Origin: an uncultured Mucilaginibacter sp.
GTDB taxonomy: Bacteria > Bacteroidota > Bacteroidia > Sphingobacteriales > Sphingobacteriaceae
DNA length: 64,000 nt
Direction: 5' to 3'
Assembly: GCA_903864275.1 (NCBI GenBank)
Contig: CAIPFE010000049.1
Span: forward strand, 1 to 64,000
The notes beneath the pieces are model-generated. The model had not been told where the DNA came from. It made no database searches and saw only the letters and a list, made by a program, of their open reading frames with translations. The translations under genes were made by a program, and so were the position numbers. Below are positions 61,837 to 64,000 of this stretch, piece after piece (position 1 is the stretch's first letter; each line of letters opens with the position of its first letter).

Positions 61837-64000
61837 TTAATCAGCCACGGTAAATGCCATTGTTAACTTTTCATCCCTCGAATTATTCCCTAAAATCAAT
61901 TTATAACTTCCGGGATAAACTTTCCATTTATGTGTTTCCATGTCCCACTTTTGCAATTCCTTTACGGGGATATTTATAGAAACTGATTGTGTATCGCCCT
62001 TAGTAACGGTTACCCGTTTAAAACTTTTTAATTCCTTAACCGGCATGCGGTCAATTTGCGGGTATTCGATATAGGCTTGCACTACCTCATCGCCGTCAGT
62101 CGTCCCGGTATTTTTAACCTGCAGGTTAACGGTTAGGGTATCGGTTGCTTTGTATTTGTTTTCAAATTCGCCTCGTAAAGCATATTCAAAGGCGGTATAG
62201 CTCAACCCGAAGCCGAAGGGGTATTGCACCGGGCCGTTATAATAGCGATAGGTACGGCCCTTCATATTGTAATTACTGTAATCCGGAACGTTACTTAGCG
62301 CCTTATAAAACGTAACGGGCAAATGGCCGGATGGGGAAATATCGCCGAAAACAATATCAGCCAGCGCGTTACCACCCTGTTCGCCCGGGTACCAGGCTAA
62401 TATAATGGCATCAGCGTAAGGGGCTATCGCATCGATATCCACGTCGCTCCCGGCGGTAATTACTGCTATGATGGGTTTATGCTGAACCGATTTTCTTAAC
62501 TCCTTCATAAAGGCAATTTCGCTTGCAGGCAGGCTCAGGTCTTTGCGGTCGCCGCCGGTTTCTGATAAAAAGGCATCACCGGCTTCACCTTCCAAGGTAG
62601 GGGATAGGCCGATCACGGCGACTGTTGCATCCGTATTGCCCGCAGCCCATGTACCGCCAAAATGGACGGTATCTTTATAATCGCAGCCCTGATCGTACTC
62701 AACCCGGGTGGCGGGCCCAACTGCAGCGGTAAGGCCTTCCACAAAATTTACTACTTTGGTGCTGGTACCATGGTAATTGGCCACCATAGGGTCAAAGGCG
62801 GCAGCATTCGGGCCGATCACCATCAGGCTGGAGATATTTGCCTTTTTTAACGGCAGCACATTATTATCATTTTTTAGCAGCACCATGCTTTGCTGTGCCA
62901 CTTTACGGGCCAGCGCAATATGGGCGGCATTATGAACACTGTCGGCACCATAGCCGCGGTAAGGGATCAAAGCCGGGTCATCATGAAAGCCAAGCCTGAA
63001 CTCTGTGCGGAAAAGCGTTGATAATGCAGCATCGATTTCTTTTTCGGTAAGCAAACCTTGTTTAACGGCTTTCACAGCGTCTTCCTGTAAAACAGTCGAG
63101 CAATCCAGGTCGACACCGGCTTTTATTGCTGCCGCAGCGGTTTCAACCGGCCCCGGTAACGATTTATGGGTCTCGTACACATCGTTCAGCGCACCGCAAT
63201 CCGTCACCACATGGCCTTTAAAGCCCCATTCTTTTCTTAAAATATCAGTCAGTAAATATTTATTTATTGAATTTGGCATACCATTTACCCTGTTATAAGC
63301 GCTCATCACCGATTCCACTTTGCCCATTGTAACCAGCGCGTGGAAGGCATACAAATAGGTTTCACGCAAATCCTTCTCATCAACCAGTGCGTCAAAATGG
63401 TCGCGCGTAGCCTCGGGGCCGCTGTGTACAGCAAAATGTTTGGCTGTTGCCGATACTTTTAAATAATGCGGGTCATCGCCTTGCAGGCCTTTTACAAAAG
63501 CAGTGCCCATGGTGCCGGTTAAATAGGGGTCTTCGCCATAAGTTTCCTGCCCGCGTCCCCAGCGCGGGTCGCGGAAGATGTTGATATTGGGCGTCCAAAA
63601 GGTAAGGCCCATGTATTGCAGGCGCCTGTCCTTTGCTATTGCGAGGTTGTATTTTGCCCTTGCCTCGGTTGATACGACGGTTGAAACCTGTTTTAGCAGG
63701 CTGTCATTAAATGTCGCCGCCATGCCGATGGCCTGCGGGAATATCGTTGCATCCCCTGCCCGCGCAACACCGTGCAGAGCCTCGTTCCACCAGTTATAAG
63801 CGGGTATGCCCAGGCGCGGAATCGCTTTGCTTTGGTAGCCAAGTAAAGAAACTTTTTCCTCTAAAGTTAATCTTGATACGAGGTCTTTTACGCGGACATC
63901 GGTGGGTTGGGATGGATCTTTATAAATGGGTTTGTCCTGTGCTTTGGATAAGGCAGGGGCGAGCAGGGCAAATATTAAAAGATAAAGCGGTAATTTGAAT
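61837..64000 (-). CDS. GH3 family beta-glycosidase, 5' end outside the window
   Basis: The frame is open to the right edge, so an ATG at 63723 inside the gene is not the start. Upstream of it the translation continues WWNEALHGVARAGDATIFP and a signal-peptide core (PLYLLIFALLAPALSKAQ) just inside the edge, leaving one or two codons missing. WGRGQETYGEDP is the substrate-binding block, the nucleophile Asp is in HVVTDCGALNDV, and a fibronectin III-like domain closes the protein. The CGA context resembles beta-xylosidase-type GH3 enzymes more than beta-glucosidases. It is likely exported. Confidence 0.93.
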   Translation of the reverse strand, partial: FKLPLYLLIFALLAPALSKAQDKPIYKDPSQPTDVRVKDLVSRLTLEEKVSLLGYQSKAIPRLGIPAYNWWNEALHGVARAGDATIFPQAIGMAATFNDSLLKQVSTVVSTEARAKYNLAIAKDRRLQYMGLTFWTPNINIFRDPRWGRGQETYGEDPYLTGTMGTAFVKGLQGDDPHYLKVSATAKHFAVHSGPEATRDHFDALVDEKDLRETYLYAFHALVTMGKVESVMSAYNRVNGMPNSINKYLLTDILRKEWGFKGHVVTDCGALNDVYETHKSLPGPVETAAAAIKAGVDLDCSTVLQEDAVKAVKQGLLTEKEIDAALSTLFRTEFRLGFHDDPALIPYRGYGADSVHNAAHIALARKVAQQSMVLLKNDNNVLPLKKANISSLMVIGPNAAAFDPMVANYHGTSTKVVNFVEGLTAAVGPATRVEYDQGCDYKDTVHFGGTWAAGNTDATVAVIGLSPTLEGEAGDAFLSETGGDRKDLSLPASEIAFMKELRKSVQHKPIIAVITAGSDVDIDAIAPYADAIILAWYPGEQGGNALADIVFGDISPSGHLPVTFYKALSNVPDYSNYNMKGRTYRYYNGPVQYPFGFGLSYTAFEYALRGEFENKYKATDTLTVNLQVKNTGTTDGDEVVQAYIEYPQIDRMPVKELKSFKRVTVTKGDTQSVSINIPVKELQKWDMETHKWKVYPGSYKLILGNNSRDEKLTMAFTVAD

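Noticed and set aside
1..64000. CRISPR array
   Set aside because: No regularly spaced identical repeats with unique spacers were seen on either strand.

Overview
The window reads as a chromosome segment from a Bacteroidota bacterium, most likely family Sphingobacteriaceae (Mucilaginibacter/Pedobacter-like). The grounds are SusC/SusD proteins, a one-polypeptide hybrid two-component regulator, VCBS/ASPIC-UnbV proteins, Bacteroidota-type mobilization genes, weak Shine-Dalgarno signals and moderate GC. The assignment rests on protein families only; no rRNA is present.

Layout. (1) 0.1-8.2 kb: miscellaneous core genes (conserved hypothetical, GMC oxidoreductase, DoxX, NlpC/P60 lipoprotein, two-domain lipoprotein, metallophosphoesterase), with a three-copy repeat family between 4.3 and 5.5 kb. 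(2) 8.2-26.5 kb: a polysaccharide utilization locus on the minus strand, running from the HTCS sensor-regulator through a GH31 glycosidase and SusC/SusD to a VCBS-repeat protein, plus a divergent five-repeat lipoprotein. (3) about 26.88-48.67 kb: an integrated mobilizable element of about 21.7 kb in the 3' half of a tRNA-Lys(CTT) gene. The intact tRNA is at the right end, and a 47-bp partial copy (one mismatch) lies at the left end beside a tyrosine integrase. (4) 48.9-64 kb: core genes: ABC-F protein, pyrE divergent from a NUDIX gene, coaD, a CopB-type ATPase, a sialidase-like gene broken by one in-frame amber codon, a four-gene operon resembling the mycobacterial decaprenylphosphoryl-arabinose pathway, DUF763, an Asp/Glu racemase and a partial GH3 glycosidase running off the right edge.

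The most notable content is the element's cargo at 29-42.8 kb. A 57-codon gene at 34813-34986 encodes a peptide with a canonical double-glycine-type leader (L-12, E-8, M-7, I-4, A-2, G-1) and a 31-residue core with six cysteines. Around it are a VKOR-thioredoxin disulfide enzyme carrying a C39-like domain without its catalytic Cys, a TonB-plug/macroglobulin-like envelope protein, a DUF6625 glycosyltransferase whose stop overlaps the start of a C39-peptidase ABC exporter, and a HlyD-like protein that lacks its coiled-coil hairpin. Two further glycosyltransferases and a methyltransferase lie upstream. I infer a secreted, disulfide-bonded and possibly glycosylated peptide (bacteriocin- or signal-like) carried on a mobilizable island. 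A decayed 3' fragment of a second receptor paralogue just downstream of the precursor shows gene turnover in the locus.

The right third of the element (42.8-48.2 kb, all minus strand) holds mobilization functions: a relaxase with HxH motif, a MobC-like accessory protein, a membrane coiled-coil protein, an HTH protein next to a hairpin-rich oriT candidate, an unknown protein and an AlbA/Schlafen-type protein. No conjugation (tra) genes are present, so the element would need a helper.
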